Source: JAXMHB01 sp046346965 | GTDB taxonomy: Bacteria > Pseudomonadota > Gammaproteobacteria > Xanthomonadales > SZUA-5 | DNA: 64,000 nucleotides | Direction of reading: 5' to 3' | Assembly (NCBI GenBank): GCA_046346965.1 | Contig: JAXMHB010000001.1 | Span: 186,001-250,000, forward strand | Shown here: one piece after another, positions 34,588 through 41,875 of the stretch | Position numbering within the stretch: position 1 is the first letter of the stretch | Layout of the letters: each line of letters begins with the position of its first letter | The notes under the pieces: model-generated | Told to the model about the DNA's origin: nothing | The model's input: the letters and a program-made list of their open reading frames with translations, nothing else | The model's database searches: none | Program-made: the position numbers and the translations under genes

Positions 34588-34608
34588 CAGCCGCAGCGAC
34601 AGCGGCTG
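34588..34608 (+). terminator. Hairpin after the RIO kinase gene
   Basis: CAGCCGC (34588-34594) and GCGGCTG (34602-34608) form a 7-bp stem with a 7-base loop in the 145-base gap before the metalloprotease gene. No T-run follows, so this is a weak terminator candidate only. Confidence 0.35.
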
Positions 34609-34654
34609 ACGTGCCTGGGCGGACGCGCTACTCTGCGCACCATCTGGCCACTGG

Positions 34655-36016
34655 ATGCTGCCCATGCGCCCCTGTCTGCTGCTGATCTGCGCCGTGCTGA
34701 GTACGCCGGCGCTGGCTGGCGAACCGATCGCCGCCGAACGCCTCGCGGCGAGTTATGCGGATTTGCAGCCGCAACTCCAAGTCAGCGGCGTGCGCCGCGG
34801 TGCGCGCAGCGAGACGCTGGTGCTGACCGAGTTTCAGGTCTACACCAAGGATGCCCGCATCGTGCTGATGACCGAGCAGGGTGAGCAGGAACTGCCCTTG
34901 CCAAAGGCGCATTTCTACCGTGGACACTGGGCCAGCGATCCGGACAGCAGCGTCTTTCTGGAGGTCCACGCCAATGGCGAGATCCGCGGCATCGCTCACG
35001 ACCATGACGGCCATTGGCTGCTAGGCAAGGATGCGCAGGGCCTGGCGCTGACCGAGGCGCCCGATAGCGACGGCGGTTTCCGCTGCGCGCTCGATCACGC
35101 CGCCGATATGCGCGCGCCGGTGGTGCAGGCACCCGCAGGCGCGCCCGGCGTCGCCGCGCCCGAGGGCGCGCTCTACACCGCGCGGCTGGCGATCGAAACC
35201 GACAACGAGTATCTGACGCGCTTTTCCGGCAACGTCACCAATGCCACCAACTACGTGACGACGTTGGTCGGACATATGTCGACCACCTATGTGAATCAAC
35301 TGGATACCGAGCTGCAAGCCTCTTTCGTGCGTATCTGGAGCGTCAGCGATCCGTACTCGCAGACCGATTCCGCCTGCGGCTTGCTGGAGTTCGGCAAGTA
35401 CTGGAACGACAACATGGGCGCGACCGCCCGGACCACCGCGCACATGCTGAGCGGCAAGTCTTCGTTATCCGGTATTGCCTGGTTGGGCGTGCTGTGCCAG
35501 GGCGCCTTCAACACCGGGCCGGCGCAGGTGGGTGCCAGCTGTCCGGGTCTGGCGGCAACCAGCAACTACGGTGGCGCCTACGGATTTACCAGCGGCATCG
35601 CCGGCAACTTCAATCCCAACGCGCCGAGCATTGTCTGGGACACGCTCGGCGTGGCGCACGAGATCGGCCACAATTTCAATTCGCCGCACACGCATTGTTA
35701 TGGCGGCATCGGTGGCAATGCCTCGCCGGTGGACCAGTGCTACAACGGCGAGGCCGGCAACGCCGGCTGTTACAGCGGTACGCAGCAGCTGCCGGGCGGC
35801 GCCGGCAGCGGCACCATCATGAGCTACTGCCATTTGCTCGCCGGCGGGCTCAGCAACGTCAGCTACACCTTTGGGCGCGGCCACAATTTCGGCGTCGCGC
35901 CGGTGCGTGTACCCGATCGCATGCTGGCGCATGTGCAAACGCAGGCGGCGGCCTTTCCCACCTGCTTTGGCACGCCGGCGCCCACCAATCTGATTTACGC
36001 CAACGGTTTCGAATGA
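34655..36016 (+). CDS. Secreted metzincin zinc metalloprotease (reprolysin-like) with NGFE tail
   Basis: 453 residues. A signal peptide (RPCLLLICAVLSTPALAG) is followed by a propeptide-like N-terminal region. The catalytic domain has the extended zinc motif HEIGHNFNSPHTH (H-E-x-x-H-x-x-x-x-x-H, near residue 335) and a Met-turn GTIMSYC near 388, placing it in the metzincins close to the M12 reprolysin group. Several Cys pairs suggest disulfides. It ends TNLIYANGFE. ATG 34655 is used; ATG 34664 would also keep the signal peptide. Substrate is unknown. Confidence 0.92.
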   Translation: MLPMRPCLLLICAVLSTPALAGEPIAAERLAASYADLQPQLQVSGVRRGARSETLVLTEFQVYTKDARIVLMTEQGEQELPLPKAHFYRGHWASDPDSSVFLEVHANGEIRGIAHDHDGHWLLGKDAQGLALTEAPDSDGGFRCALDHAADMRAPVVQAPAGAPGVAAPEGALYTARLAIETDNEYLTRFSGNVTNATNYVTTLVGHMSTTYVNQLDTELQASFVRIWSVSDPYSQTDSACGLLEFGKYWNDNMGATARTTAHMLSGKSSLSGIAWLGVLCQGAFNTGPAQVGASCPGLAATSNYGGAYGFTSGIAGNFNPNAPSIVWDTLGVAHEIGHNFNSPHTHCYGGIGGNASPVDQCYNGEAGNAGCYSGTQQLPGGAGSGTIMSYCHLLAGGLSNVSYTFGRGHNFGVAPVRVPDRMLAHVQTQAAAFPTCFGTPAPTNLIYANGFE

Positions 36017-36026
36017 AGCGGCGCGC

Positions 36027-36045
36027 GCCGGGTCAGTAACCCGGC
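36027..36045. terminator. Hairpin between convergent metalloprotease and ppa genes
   Basis: GCCGGGT (36027-36033) and ACCCGGC (36039-36045) form a perfect 7-bp stem with a 5-base loop, at the junction of two convergent genes and overlapping the last codons of ppa. It could act in both directions, but no long T-run follows. Confidence 0.45.
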
Positions 36046-36581
36046 TTGACCGGCAGTTCAGCGTAGCGGCGCACGGAGTCGAGGATTTCCGCTTTGGCGG
36101 CCTCGACGTCCTGCCAGCCGCGCACCTTGACCCACTTGCCCTTCTCCAGATCCTTGTAGTGCTCGAAAAAGTGGCGGATGCGATCGCGCGTGTGCTCCGG
36201 CACGTCGGTGTACGACTGCATGTAGGCGTAGGCGGTGTAGATCTTGTCGGTCGGCACTGCAATCAGCTTGGTGTCTTCGCCGGCTTCGTCCTCCATCGAC
36301 AGCATGCCGATTGGCCGCACGCGGATCACCGAACCCGGAATCAGCGGCAGCGGCATCACCACCAGCACGTCGGCCGGATCGCCGTCGCCCGAGAGCGTGC
36401 GCGGGATGTAGCCGTAGTTGCAGGGATAGCGCATCGGCGTGGTCAGTACCCGGTCGACGAAAATGGCGCCGGACTCCTTGTCGACCTCGTACTTCACCGG
36501 TTCCGAGTTCATCGGAATCTCGATGATGACGTTGACTTCATGCGGCACATCGCGGCCGGCCGGTACGCGCTCCAATCCCAT
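36033..36581 (-). CDS. ppa: Inorganic pyrophosphatase (family I)
   Basis: 182 residues. Family I signatures are NVIIEIPMNSEPVKYEVDK, NYGYIPRTLSGDGDPADVLV (containing the D-G-D-P-x-D-V-L-V metal-binding motif) and HFFEHYKDLEKGKWVKV. It hydrolyses pyrophosphate to two phosphates in the cytoplasm, driving biosynthetic reactions. The start at 36581 is preferred to the upstream 36599 because GGAG lies seven bases before it and homologues begin MGLERVPAG. The gene stands alone and converges with the metalloprotease gene. Confidence 0.96.
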   Translation of the reverse strand: MGLERVPAGRDVPHEVNVIIEIPMNSEPVKYEVDKESGAIFVDRVLTTPMRYPCNYGYIPRTLSGDGDPADVLVVMPLPLIPGSVIRVRPIGMLSMEDEAGEDTKLIAVPTDKIYTAYAYMQSYTDVPEHTRDRIRHFFEHYKDLEKGKWVKVRGWQDVEAAKAEILDSVRRYAELPVKPGY

Positions 36582-36656
36582 GCGAATCTCCAGATGCAAA
36601 CACAGGCGACCGAGTATGCCTGCCGGCTTCCGAGTGCGGCCTCGACCTTGGTGGGG

Positions 36657-37199
36657 TCAGGGCTCCGTGTTCAGCAAGTCCGCGAGTTGCCGCGTGGTGG
36701 CTACACCGCGAAAAGTGATCGGCTGCTTCAGCTTGCGCTCCAATTGCCCCGGCTGGAAGCGCGATTCGCTTTGCCGGCGCGCGCAGCCCCAGTAGATTTC
36801 GCGGCCGTGCACCTCGAAATCGTCGATCTCGCTGCGGGCGGCGAGGATCAGCGCCAATTGCGCGGCATCCGGCGGCGCGTGCAGGAAGCCCACATTCAGC
36901 GCGACGATCCCCGGTCGCGCCTGCGCCTCGGCGGCCAGACGCGCGCATCGCAGCATCTCTTGCGGATCGCGCAGGAAGCAGTCGACTGAGTAGCCGAGTC
37001 CCTGCAGCAGCGCCTGCTCGATGCGGGTCTGCAATGCCGGTCGGGCGCTGGACTGCGAGTCGAACAACACATTGCCGCTGGCCAGATGGGTACGTACCGC
37101 GCGGAAGCCCAACCCCTCGAACAGCGCGCGCAGGGCCTCCATCTTCACGTTGCGGCCGCCGACGTTGATCGCACGCAGTAAAGCCAGATAGCGGGTCAT
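36657..37199 (-). CDS. DUF1697 domain protein
   Basis: 180 residues, matching DUF1697 along its length: YLALLRAINVGGRNVKMEAL at the start, HLASGNVLFDS, and a C-terminal GCARRQSESRF-to-FRGVATTRQLADLL region. It is a soluble protein of unknown function, with no signal peptide or membrane segment. It lies between ppa and the di-heme propeller gene, both on the same strand, with gaps of about 75-80 bases, so an operon is possible but not evident. Confidence 0.85.
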   Translation of the reverse strand: MTRYLALLRAINVGGRNVKMEALRALFEGLGFRAVRTHLASGNVLFDSQSSARPALQTRIEQALLQGLGYSVDCFLRDPQEMLRCARLAAEAQARPGIVALNVGFLHAPPDAAQLALILAARSEIDDFEVHGREIYWGCARRQSESRFQPGQLERKLKQPITFRGVATTRQLADLLNTEP

Positions 37200-37281
37200 C
37201 AGTAGCCGTCGGCGCGATTCAGGTGGCCTCGATCATGAGACTGCGGCAACGTCCCTGTCACCGCAGTCATCCGCTGCGTGC

Positions 37282-40017
37282 CTACTCGAAGCCGTTGGCG
37301 TACACCGCATCGGCCAGGCTCGCGCACCCTGCGGCGTAGGCGCTCTGATAGCCGCTGAGGTCGGCGGCGGTGATCGTCGGCAGGCCATTGCTGCCGAAGG
37401 AGCGATCCCAGTTCGCGCGCGGGTTGCCGGCGCTGTGCGCGGCCGTGAAGGCGCTCAGATCGCTGGCGTCGAGCGTCCCGTTGGCGTCGAAATCGGCGCG
37501 GCAAAAGCCGGTCGGCAGGCTGGCGGCATCGGCCGGATTGCTGCCGCGGTCGGCCTCATCCCGATCGAAGTAGCCGTCGGCGTCGCGGTCCACGCCCATG
37601 CGGAACTGCGCGCCGATGGGGACGGCGATGAAGGTCACCGGCGCCGCCGCACTGGCGCCGGTGCGCAGTGCATCGGTGGTACTGGGCACATTCTCGCGAT
37701 CCGACAGCCACACGCCCTGCGTCGCGTAGACATAGCCGCGCGCGCCACCGGCCTCGTAGCGGCGGGCGATCAGCGCGATCGAGCCGGCATTGGCCTGGGT
37801 CACCAGGCTGTTCAACAACGCGAGCGCGGTCGGGTCGGTGTTGTTGCTGCCGTCATACGCCAGCGTACGGCCGACGGCGGCGGGCGTTTCGGTGTCGAAG
37901 GCGAGCAGGAATGCCTCGACATCGCGGCGGCGTTGCGTGGCCTGTGCCGGGGCGCCGAAATCGAAGGGCGGCCCGAGGCGCGCGGCCAGCGTGTCGTGAT
38001 GACCATCGCTCATGAAGCCGAAGCCGCGGCTGTTGTTCTGGCTGGTGAAGGACAGGCCGACCTTCTCCCACATGCCGCGCAACTGGGTGATCTTGAGCGG
38101 CTGCGGCGCAGCGGGCGGATTGTCGATCTCACCACTGGTACCGACCGGCAGCGCGTGGCAAGTGTTGCAGGTCGCGCCGCCGGGCAGCACCGGCAGTGTC
38201 TGGTAGAGCGTCAGCCCGTTGCCCGGGTTGCCGTTGCCGCCGGTGACGGCGATCGTGGTCGGCAGACTGCCGTCCGCGTTGCGGTTGGGATTGGGCGGAT
38301 AGCGCACCGACGCGATGAAGTCTTCCAGTTGCTGCATTTGCGCCGCACTCGGCTCGGCGTCGGCACCCTGCAGGCCGGTGTACGCGGGGGCGAAGGCGGC
38401 GACGTTTTCCTTGTCGCCGCGCCAGTGCATGGCGCCATTGCCGACGATGCCCTGCAGCGACTGCGTGACCATCGGACCCTTCATCGGACTCCAGCTGTCG
38501 CAGATCTGATTGGGTCGGCAGGGTTGGTTTACCGTCTTCTGATTGCCGGCGGGATCGCCGAGATCCCAGGCCAAACCGTCGAGGCGGGCGTCCACATGGC
38601 AGGAGGCGCAGGCCGCCTGGCCGAGTCCGCTGGTGCTGGTCGTGTTGTACAGCAGCGGACGCCCGGCTTTGACCACGGCGGGTGTCGGGTCATAGAAACC
38701 GATACGCCCGAGCTCGCTGCGCTGCGCGGTATCGACGGTGGAGATGGTGGCGTCGAACTTGTTGAGCACGTACAGCTTGCTGCCATCGGCATTCAGCGCC
38801 AGCCCGGTCGGCCCGGCGCCGACATTGATGCGTCCGAGGCGGGTGCCGCTGCTGTTGCTGACGATCAGATTGTTCGAGCCCATGCCCGAGACGTACAGCT
38901 CGCCATTCGCCGGATGCACCGCGATGCCGCGCGGATCACCGAGCGCCTGTGCGCGCACTTCAGGTGCCACGCTGCGCGACTGGTAGTCGAGCTGCGGATT
39001 CAGATCGGCGATGCTGACGCTGGACGGCGTCGCCTGAGCGAAGCTGGCCAAGGTAGTGCGCACGAAGATGCTCTTGACGTTGGGCTCGAAGCGGATCTCG
39101 TTTTTCAGCTCGGTGCCGACCGCCAGCAAGCGCCCGTCCGGCGCCACGCCCAGCGCCATCACCATGGTCATCAGGCGCGGCACATAGCTGACCGCGAGCG
39201 TGCTGGTGTTGATGATCGCGACGTCGTTGTCGGCGATGTTCCAGGTCACGAACTGCGACCAGTCGCGGCCGTTGTCGTCGCGCCAGGCGCCGGCGCCGTC
39301 CTTGCGCACGATCTGCGCCACCCGCGGCGGCGTGGGCAGTGCCGCATTGATCGGAGGCGAAAACTGATTGCCGCTGTTGGGCGGCGGGTTCTGGCCGGCG
39401 TAGGGACCGTTCACGTTGTTGACGGCGGGAATCGGCAGCGCCGTGCTGCCGTTGCCCGATTCGAACATCGCCACATACACGCGCGAGCCATCCGGACTGA
39501 CGGCGAGCGCGCGCGGCTCGCGACCATCCAGCGTCAGCGTGTTCAAGGCCGTGGTCGGCGCCGCGGCATCAAAGACCTGCAGCTGCTGACGCGAGGACAG
39601 CGTCACGTAGGCGCGCTGCGGCGTACCGGCGAACACCACATCGGCGGGTTCGTCGCCGGTGCTGACCGTGCGCACCACCTGACGGGTGGCGAGATCGACC
39701 ACCGACACGGTATCCGAGAGGTGATTGACCACCCAGGCCTCGCCGTTGCTGCGCAGGCGCACGCTGACCGGATCCAGTCCCACCGGCACCGAGTCCTGCC
39801 ATTGCGGCAGGCCATTGGCGCCGATGCTGTAGATCTCCAGGCGATCGTCGGCGGTGTTCACTGCCAACAGGCGGGTACCGTCCGGGCTCAGGGCCAGCGG
39901 ACTGACGTGTGGCGATTCCCAGTGTACGAAGGCGTTCTGGGCATGGGCGGTACTCGCGATCAGCAGTCCGCCGGCGGCCGCCAGCGCGGCGGCGATGCGA
40001 GTCGGTGCAGTGTGCAT
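37282..40017 (-). CDS. Exported di-heme c-type cytochrome with YVTN propeller, calcium loops and NGFE tail
   Basis: 911 residues from ATG 40017 (GAGGAG just upstream). A signal peptide (RIAAALAAAGGLLIASTAHAQ) is followed by a YVTN/WD-like propeller (SPDGTRLLAVNT, NADGSKLYVLNKFDATIS). Next comes a cytochrome region with two heme-binding motifs, CASCH (near 471) and CNTCH (near 618), in an arrangement like the di-heme cytochrome c peroxidase/MauG superfamily. Near the C-terminus are DRDADGYFDRDE and DFDANGTLDASDL, calcium loops of thrombospondin-3/dockerin type, then DAVYANGFE at the very end. A periplasmic or secreted redox role is expected, substrate unknown. A small helical exported protein is encoded 10 bases upstream. 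Confidence 0.88.
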   Translation of the reverse strand: MHTAPTRIAAALAAAGGLLIASTAHAQNAFVHWESPHVSPLALSPDGTRLLAVNTADDRLEIYSIGANGLPQWQDSVPVGLDPVSVRLRSNGEAWVVNHLSDTVSVVDLATRQVVRTVSTGDEPADVVFAGTPQRAYVTLSSRQQLQVFDAAAPTTALNTLTLDGREPRALAVSPDGSRVYVAMFESGNGSTALPIPAVNNVNGPYAGQNPPPNSGNQFSPPINAALPTPPRVAQIVRKDGAGAWRDDNGRDWSQFVTWNIADNDVAIINTSTLAVSYVPRLMTMVMALGVAPDGRLLAVGTELKNEIRFEPNVKSIFVRTTLASFAQATPSSVSIADLNPQLDYQSRSVAPEVRAQALGDPRGIAVHPANGELYVSGMGSNNLIVSNSSGTRLGRINVGAGPTGLALNADGSKLYVLNKFDATISTVDTAQRSELGRIGFYDPTPAVVKAGRPLLYNTTSTSGLGQAACASCHVDARLDGLAWDLGDPAGNQKTVNQPCRPNQICDSWSPMKGPMVTQSLQGIVGNGAMHWRGDKENVAAFAPAYTGLQGADAEPSAAQMQQLEDFIASVRYPPNPNRNADGSLPTTIAVTGGNGNPGNGLTLYQTLPVLPGGATCNTCHALPVGTSGEIDNPPAAPQPLKITQLRGMWEKVGLSFTSQNNSRGFGFMSDGHHDTLAARLGPPFDFGAPAQATQRRRDVEAFLLAFDTETPAAVGRTLAYDGSNNTDPTALALLNSLVTQANAGSIALIARRYEAGGARGYVYATQGVWLSDRENVPSTTDALRTGASAAAPVTFIAVPIGAQFRMGVDRDADGYFDRDEADRGSNPADAASLPTGFCRADFDANGTLDASDLSAFTAAHSAGNPRANWDRSFGSNGLPTITAADLSGYQSAYAAGCASLADAVYANGFE

Positions 40018-40027
40018 GGCAGTCTCC

Positions 40028-40360
40028 TCAGCGGCGTTGCGGCATCGGGGCGCGTTCACGCGGACCGCGCGGAGGCGGCCGCGCGGCGTCCAGCGCGACC
40101 AGTTGATCGGGCGTCAGCAGCGCGGCGAGTTCGGCGCGGTGGCGCTCGCGCAGATCGGAGTCGGCGGCCTCGCGCTCCTGGCGCTGGCGCAGCAAGGTTT
40201 GGCGAACTTCCTCGCGCCGCGCCGGCGTCAGGCTGAGATCCTGCAGGACTTGCTCCACCGGCGGCGGCAACTGACCGGGCGGCGGCGGACCGGCGGGCTG
40301 AGCTTGCAGTGTCGAAGCCAGCAGGCAGATCGACAGGATGCGCATCCAGTGCTTGAACAT
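40028..40360 (-). CDS. Small exported helical protein (Spy/CpxP-like)
   Basis: 110 residues from ATG 40360, preceded by GGAGAAAGGGA; the open frame extends much further back but without coding character. A signal peptide (MRILSICLLASTLQAQ) leads to a proline-rich stretch and then two charged helices: LTPARREEVRQTLLRQRQ and HRAELAALLTPDQLVAL. The LTPxQ and LTPDQ turns resemble periplasmic Spy/CpxP/heavy-metal-sensor proteins. It ends 10 bases before the cytochrome-propeller gene, so it probably belongs to the same transcript and may chaperone or accompany that protein. Confidence 0.7.
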   Translation of the reverse strand: MFKHWMRILSICLLASTLQAQPAGPPPPGQLPPPVEQVLQDLSLTPARREEVRQTLLRQRQEREAADSDLRERHRAELAALLTPDQLVALDAARPPPRGPRERAPMPQRR

Positions 40361-40528
40361 TCCCTTTCTCCTCGTGTGCCCGCGCAGGTGGGCGGCTGGA
40401 GACAGCTTGCGCCGCAACTGTGGAGACAATTTGCAGAAGCCATGCAGAGTTGGCGAAGAATTGGCCGCGATCGTCGGGTGCAGCCTGAATGCGCGCCGCC
40501 GAATGGTCGCAGCGAGACCGCAGCGGGG

Positions 40529-40558
40529 TTGACCGGCAGCCGCCGCGACGCCTATGCT
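40529..40558 (+). promoter_or_regulatory. Sigma-70-type promoter of the histidine operon
   Basis: TTGACC (40529-40534) and TATGCT (40553-40558) are separated by 18 bases. The predicted transcript would start near 40565, just in front of the operator-like palindrome at 40569-40586 and the hisR start codon at 40592. Confidence 0.65.
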
Positions 40559-40568
40559 CCGCGCCAAT

Positions 40569-40586
40569 GTACTAACGCATTAATAC
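40569..40586. promoter_or_regulatory. TrpR-like operator in front of hisR (candidate HisR site)
   Basis: GTACTAACGCATTAATAC is an 18-bp imperfect palindrome with 7-bp arms (one mismatch) and a 4-base centre. It has the same length and outer bases as the E. coli TrpR operator consensus (12 of 18 positions agree). It directly follows a good promoter and ends 5 bases before the start codon of a TrpR-family gene that heads the his operon. Autoregulation and histidine-responsive control are inferred. Confidence 0.65.
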
Positions 40587-40591
40587 ACGCA

Positions 40592-40930
40592 ATGAAGCGC
40601 AGGGCTGTCGAACCCGAGGAAACGCCGCTGTCGCCGCTGGACTTCCTGTGCGAGGCCTTGCTGACGTTGAAGACGGTCGAGGAAGTTCGCGCCTTTCTGC
40701 GCGATCTGACCACGCCGGCCGAGCTCGAGGCCTTGACCGATCGCTGGCGCGTGGTGCCGCTGCTGATGGACGGCGTGGCCTATCGGGAGATCCATGATCG
40801 CACTGCCGTCAGTGTCACCACCATCGGTCGCGTGGCGCGCTTTTTGGCCGGCGAACACGGTGGCTATGCCACCGCCGCACGGCGACTGCAGCGGCGCAAG
40901 CGCTGGCCGGTCGCCGGGCGCACGCGCTGA
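40592..40930 (+). CDS. hisR: TrpR-family regulator, probable histidine operon repressor
   Basis: 112 residues of the TrpR/YerC-YecD family: LCEALLTLKTVEEVRAFLRDL, LTTPAELEALTDRW and the helix-turn-helix MDGVAYREIHDRTAVSVTTIGRV (the reading helix being TAVSVTTIGRV). It is the first gene of the his transcript, 45 bases before hisG. An operator-like palindrome precedes it. I recall TrpR-family regulators of histidine genes being predicted in Xanthomonadales under the name HisR, and the context here fits that. Ligand binding (histidine) is not shown by sequence. Confidence 0.82.
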   Translation: MKRRAVEPEETPLSPLDFLCEALLTLKTVEEVRAFLRDLTTPAELEALTDRWRVVPLLMDGVAYREIHDRTAVSVTTIGRVARFLAGEHGGYATAARRLQRRKRWPVAGRTR

Positions 40931-40975
40931 ACCACTTCAGGACGAATCAAGCCCCATCGGGGTCAGGGAAAGACG

Positions 40976-41875
40976 ATGAGCAAACCCAGGGACCGTTTAC
41001 GCATTGCGGTACAGAAGTCCGGCCGACTGTCGGATTCCTCGCAGGATCTGCTGGCGCGCTGCGGGCTCAAGTTCCGCCAGAGCCGCGACAAGCTGTTCTG
41101 TTTCGGCGAGACCATGCCGGTCGATTTGCTGCTGGTACGCGATGACGATATCCCCGGCCTGATCGCGCAGGGCGTCTGCGAGCTCGGCATCGTCGGTCGC
41201 AATGTGTCGCAGGAGCAGAGCATCGAGGCGGACGGGCAGGGTGGTGCAGCCTTCGTCGAGTTGCGCGAACTGGGCTTCGGGCGCTGCCGTTTGTCGATCG
41301 CCGTGCCCAACGACGAGGCCTACAGCGGACCGCAGGATCTGGCGGGGCGGCGCATCGCGACCAGCTATCCACATCTGCTTGGTGATTATCTGCGGCGGCA
41401 CGAGGTGCGCGCGGAAATCGTGGTGCTGAACGGCTCGGTGGAGATCGCGCCGCGTCTGGGCACTGCCGATCTGATCTGCGATCTGGTGTCCTCCGGCGCC
41501 ACGCTGGTCGCCAACCAGTTGCGGGAGGTCGTGTCCATCCTCGACAGCCAGGCCGTGCTGATTGGTCCGCGTCAGGCCTTCGGGGACGAGCGCGCGGATC
41601 TGCAGGAGATGCTGCTGCGACGCATCGACGGCGTCATTCGCGTGCGGGAATCCAAGCTCGTGCTGTTCCAGGTGCCGTCGGAGCAGCTGGCGGCAGCGCT
41701 GGAACGGCTGCCGAAGGGCGATCCGCCGACGGTGTCGCGGCTGCTGACGCCCACCGATGGTCTGGCGGTGCAGGCGGTGTGCCACGAGGCGATCAGCTGG
41801 CAGCACCTGGAAGATCTGAAACGTGCCGGGGCCGCGCATTTGCTGGTGCTGCCGGTGGAGAAGATGCTGGCATGA
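40976..41875 (+). CDS. hisG: ATP phosphoribosyltransferase, long form
   Basis: 299 residues, the long HisG type with a C-terminal ACT-like regulatory domain (last ~75 residues, DGVIRVRESKLVLFQVPSEQ to LLVLPVEKMLA). The catalytic part has RLRIAVQKSGRLSDSSQDLL, DIPGLIAQGVCELGIVG, IATSYPHLLGDYL, and the PRPP-binding ADLICDLVSSGATL. It joins ATP and PRPP, the first step of histidine synthesis, and is usually feedback-inhibited by histidine through the C-terminal domain. No HisZ is needed for the long form. AGGGA precedes the start. Confidence 0.96.
   Translation: MSKPRDRLRIAVQKSGRLSDSSQDLLARCGLKFRQSRDKLFCFGETMPVDLLLVRDDDIPGLIAQGVCELGIVGRNVSQEQSIEADGQGGAAFVELRELGFGRCRLSIAVPNDEAYSGPQDLAGRRIATSYPHLLGDYLRRHEVRAEIVVLNGSVEIAPRLGTADLICDLVSSGATLVANQLREVVSILDSQAVLIGPRQAFGDERADLQEMLLRRIDGVIRVRESKLVLFQVPSEQLAAALERLPKGDPPTVSRLLTPTDGLAVQAVCHEAISWQHLEDLKRAGAAHLLVLPVEKMLA

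Noticed and set aside
37435..40236. A 933-codon plus-strand open frame opposite the di-heme propeller gene
   Set aside because: The opposite strand encodes a signal peptide, propeller repeats and two CxxCH motifs with a proper ribosome-binding site. The plus-strand product has no recognisable features.
40951..40964. Hairpin GCCCC-ATC-GGGGT between hisR and hisG as an attenuator
   Set aside because: The stem is only 5 bp including one G-U pair, has no T-run, and there is no leader peptide with His codons.
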